Position numbers and translations under genes: made by a program. A stretch of DNA of 8,375 bases from an uncultured Collinsella sp. (GTDB taxonomy: Bacteria > Actinomycetota > Coriobacteriia > Coriobacteriales > Coriobacteriaceae): the NCBI GenBank assembly GCA_902478825.1, contig CABSMK010000071.1:1-8375 (forward strand), written 5' to 3'. This document shows, piece by piece, positions 7,034 to 8,375 of this stretch (position 1 is the first letter of the stretch; every line of letters starts with the position of its first letter). The notes under the pieces were generated by a model, which had not been told where the DNA came from, did no database searches, and was given only the letters and a program-made list of their open reading frames with translations.

Positions 7034-8115
7034 TCCGTGCAGCTAATGCAGGGGTCGATGGTCAGGATAATCATGGGCACGTTGGCAAGGAACACGCCCT
7101 GCAGCGTATGCGTCAGACCCGCCAGGTTTTGCGACGTCGGCGTGCGCACACGGAAGCGGTCAAGGTTCTTGGTGCCGTTGCCGCGCACATAGTAGTACGC
7201 CTCGCCGCGCGGCTGCTCAATCACAACCTCGCCGCGCGCGCCGTCGGCCGGCGTAAGCTTGGTGCGCCCGCCGATACCGTCGTGCGGAATCTTGCCCACA
7301 AGCTCCTTGATGATGTCCATGGCCTGCGTGACCTCGGCACAACGCACCTGGCAGCGAGCATAGCAGTCGCCGTCGGTGGCAATGATGGGCTCAAATGCAG
7401 CCAGGTCCGCATAGGCACCGTCGCCAAACATGCGCACGTCGTAGTCCACGCCCGAGGCGCGCCCAAACGGGCCGACCATCGAAAGCTCCAGCGCATCCTT
7501 CTTGCTGATCACACCCACGCCATGCAAGCGCTCGCCGCAGCTGTCATCGTCCAAAAACGTATGCACCAGGGCCTCGTAGTCGGGACGCATGGCATCGAGC
7601 GTCTGGACAATTCCGGCCAGCTCGGAGTCCTCGATATCGTGCTTAAGGCCACCGATCTCGTTAATCGACAGAATCACGCGGCCACCGCACGTGCTCTCGA
7701 AGATCTTGAGAATCTGCTCGCGCAGGGTCCACGAACGATAGAACAGTGCCTCGAAGCCAAAGGCGTCGGCGAGCAGACCCAGCCACAGCAGATGCGAGTG
7801 AATGCGCGAAAGCTCGTGCAAAATGGTGCGGATATACTGCACGCGGTCGGGCACCTCGATTTCGAGCATGCGCTCGCAGGCGCTGGCATAGCCGTAGCTG
7901 TGGCCCACGGCGCAAATGCCGCAGATGCGCTCGGCGATGTAGCCAAACTGATGCATGTCGCGCTTTTCGGTGAGCTTCTCGAGTCCGCGGTGCACAAAGC
8001 CGATCTGCGGAATTGCCTCGATGACGCGGTCGTCCTCGATCACCAGGTCCAGATGAAGCGGCTCGGGCAGCACCGGGTGCTGCGGGCCAAACGGAATAAC
8101 GGAGCGATGTGCCAT
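7027..8115 (-). CDS. echE: [NiFe] hydrogenase large (catalytic) subunit, group 4 Ech type
   Basis: This 362-residue protein carries the Ni-Fe active site that reduces protons to H2 (or the reverse) in a membrane-bound, ion-translocating hydrogenase related to complex I NuoD. The N terminus IPFGPQHPV and the segment GFVHRGLEKL are typical of the NuoD/EchE family. The four active-site cysteines are present: RICGIC gives C65 and C68, and DPCISCTER gives C356 and C359. GGRVILSINEIGG in the middle is another family landmark. The length fits stand-alone EchE; HycE would be longer because it is fused to a NuoC-like domain. The protein ends at the R of DPCISCTER, so there is no C-terminal extension to remove during maturation. 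The start is backed by AGGAGG ten bases upstream and lies 5 bases after the preceding stop, consistent with an operon. Confidence 0.96.
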   Translation of the reverse strand: MAHRSVIPFGPQHPVLPEPLHLDLVIEDDRVIEAIPQIGFVHRGLEKLTEKRDMHQFGYIAERICGICAVGHSYGYASACERMLEIEVPDRVQYIRTILHELSRIHSHLLWLGLLADAFGFEALFYRSWTLREQILKIFESTCGGRVILSINEIGGLKHDIEDSELAGIVQTLDAMRPDYEALVHTFLDDDSCGERLHGVGVISKKDALELSMVGPFGRASGVDYDVRMFGDGAYADLAAFEPIIATDGDCYARCQVRCAEVTQAMDIIKELVGKIPHDGIGGRTKLTPADGARGEVVIEQPRGEAYYYVRGNGTKNLDRFRVRTPTSQNLAGLTHTLQGVFLANVPMIILTIDPCISCTER

Positions 8116-8120
8116 GGACC

Positions 8121-8375
8121 TTACGCCTCCTTTTTCTGCTTGTCGCGGGCGGCCTTGGCGGCAAGCGCCACGCGGACCTTGGCCGCTTTCTCGGGATCCA
8201 TGGCGGCGAGCTTTGCCTCCATCTCGGCAGCCTTGAGCGCGGCCTTCGCAGCAGCCTCATCGTGCCGAGCATCGGAGCCGGCAGCCGCAGCGGGCTGGGC
8301 GGCAGCAGCGCTCACAGCATCGCCGGCACCCGCGGCGCCCTCCCCCGCAGCGGCCGCGGCAGCGACGGCCTTCTC
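8121..8375 (-). CDS. 3' end of the gene upstream of echE (probable EchD/NuoC-like subunit), partial
   Basis: The frame enters at 8375 and ends at TAA (8123-8121), giving 84 residues with no start inside that needs to be used; the Met codon at 8315 is probably internal. All that is visible is low complexity: a stretch rich in Ala and Gly, then a charged helix-forming tail rich in Ala, Lys and Glu (AAAKAALKAAEMEAKLAAMD), ending ARDKQKKEA. No catalytic or metal-binding motif can be seen. In Ech operons the gene before echE is normally echD, a NuoC-like subunit, so the identity is inferred from position only. The tail itself is not a conserved part of that family as far as I know. An accessory protein is the main alternative. 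Confidence 0.6.
   Translation of the reverse strand, partial: EKAVAAAAAAGEGAAGAGDAVSAAAAQPAAAAGSDARHDEAAAKAALKAAEMEAKLAAMDPEKAAKVRVALAAKAARDKQKKEA
8126..8131 (-). promoter_or_regulatory. Ribosome binding site of echE
   Basis: AGGAGG on the minus strand lies inside the last codons of the upstream gene, ten bases before the echE ATG at 8115. It supports that start and coupling with the preceding gene. Confidence 0.75.

Noticed and set aside
7661..8272. A 203-codon Arg/Pro-rich minus-strand frame
   Set aside because: It overlaps echE out of frame, and its composition is typical of a frame-shifted GC-rich gene.

Overview
The window looks like the end of a short-read assembly contig from a GC-rich, anaerobic gut actinobacterium. 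Class Coriobacteriia, and perhaps Collinsella, is my best guess. The guess rests on high GC, a giant Spy0128-type surface protein and an Ech-type [NiFe] hydrogenase operon together; no marker gene is present to prove it. All real genes lie on the minus strand.

Bases 1-47 are not biological. They are Illumina Nextera i7 primer/adapter sequence, including an 8-base index, left on the contig end. From 48 to 6208 (minus) a single reading frame of 2053 codons stays open to the adapter. It encodes a secreted surface protein with a signal peptide, a von Willebrand factor A (VWA) domain with a complete MIDAS, a middle region of about 330 residues, ten tandem Spy0128/FctA-like pilin domains with predicted Lys-Asn isopeptide cross-links, and the start of a Pro/Thr linker. 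The cell-wall anchor is cut off. Because the gene has no stop in the window, simple ORF calling misses it and reports long antisense shadows instead.

From 6209 to 6677 there is no protein gene, but the stretch is rich in symmetry: a cluster of TGAGACA half-sites upstream of the surface gene, alternative hairpins and a weak terminator-like hairpin, a 154-bp element with 28-bp near-perfect inverted termini, and a perfect 15-bp GC-rich hairpin after the hydrogenase operon.

From 6678 to 8375 (read right to left) lie the last three genes of an energy-converting hydrogenase operon: the 3' end of a gene in the EchD/NuoC position with an Ala/Lys/Glu-rich tail, the catalytic large subunit EchE, and the ferredoxin-like subunit EchF. 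Together with membrane and small subunits that would lie beyond 8375, they would couple ferredoxin oxidation to H2 production and ion translocation. The surface protein is a separate transcription unit with no evident functional tie to the hydrogenase.
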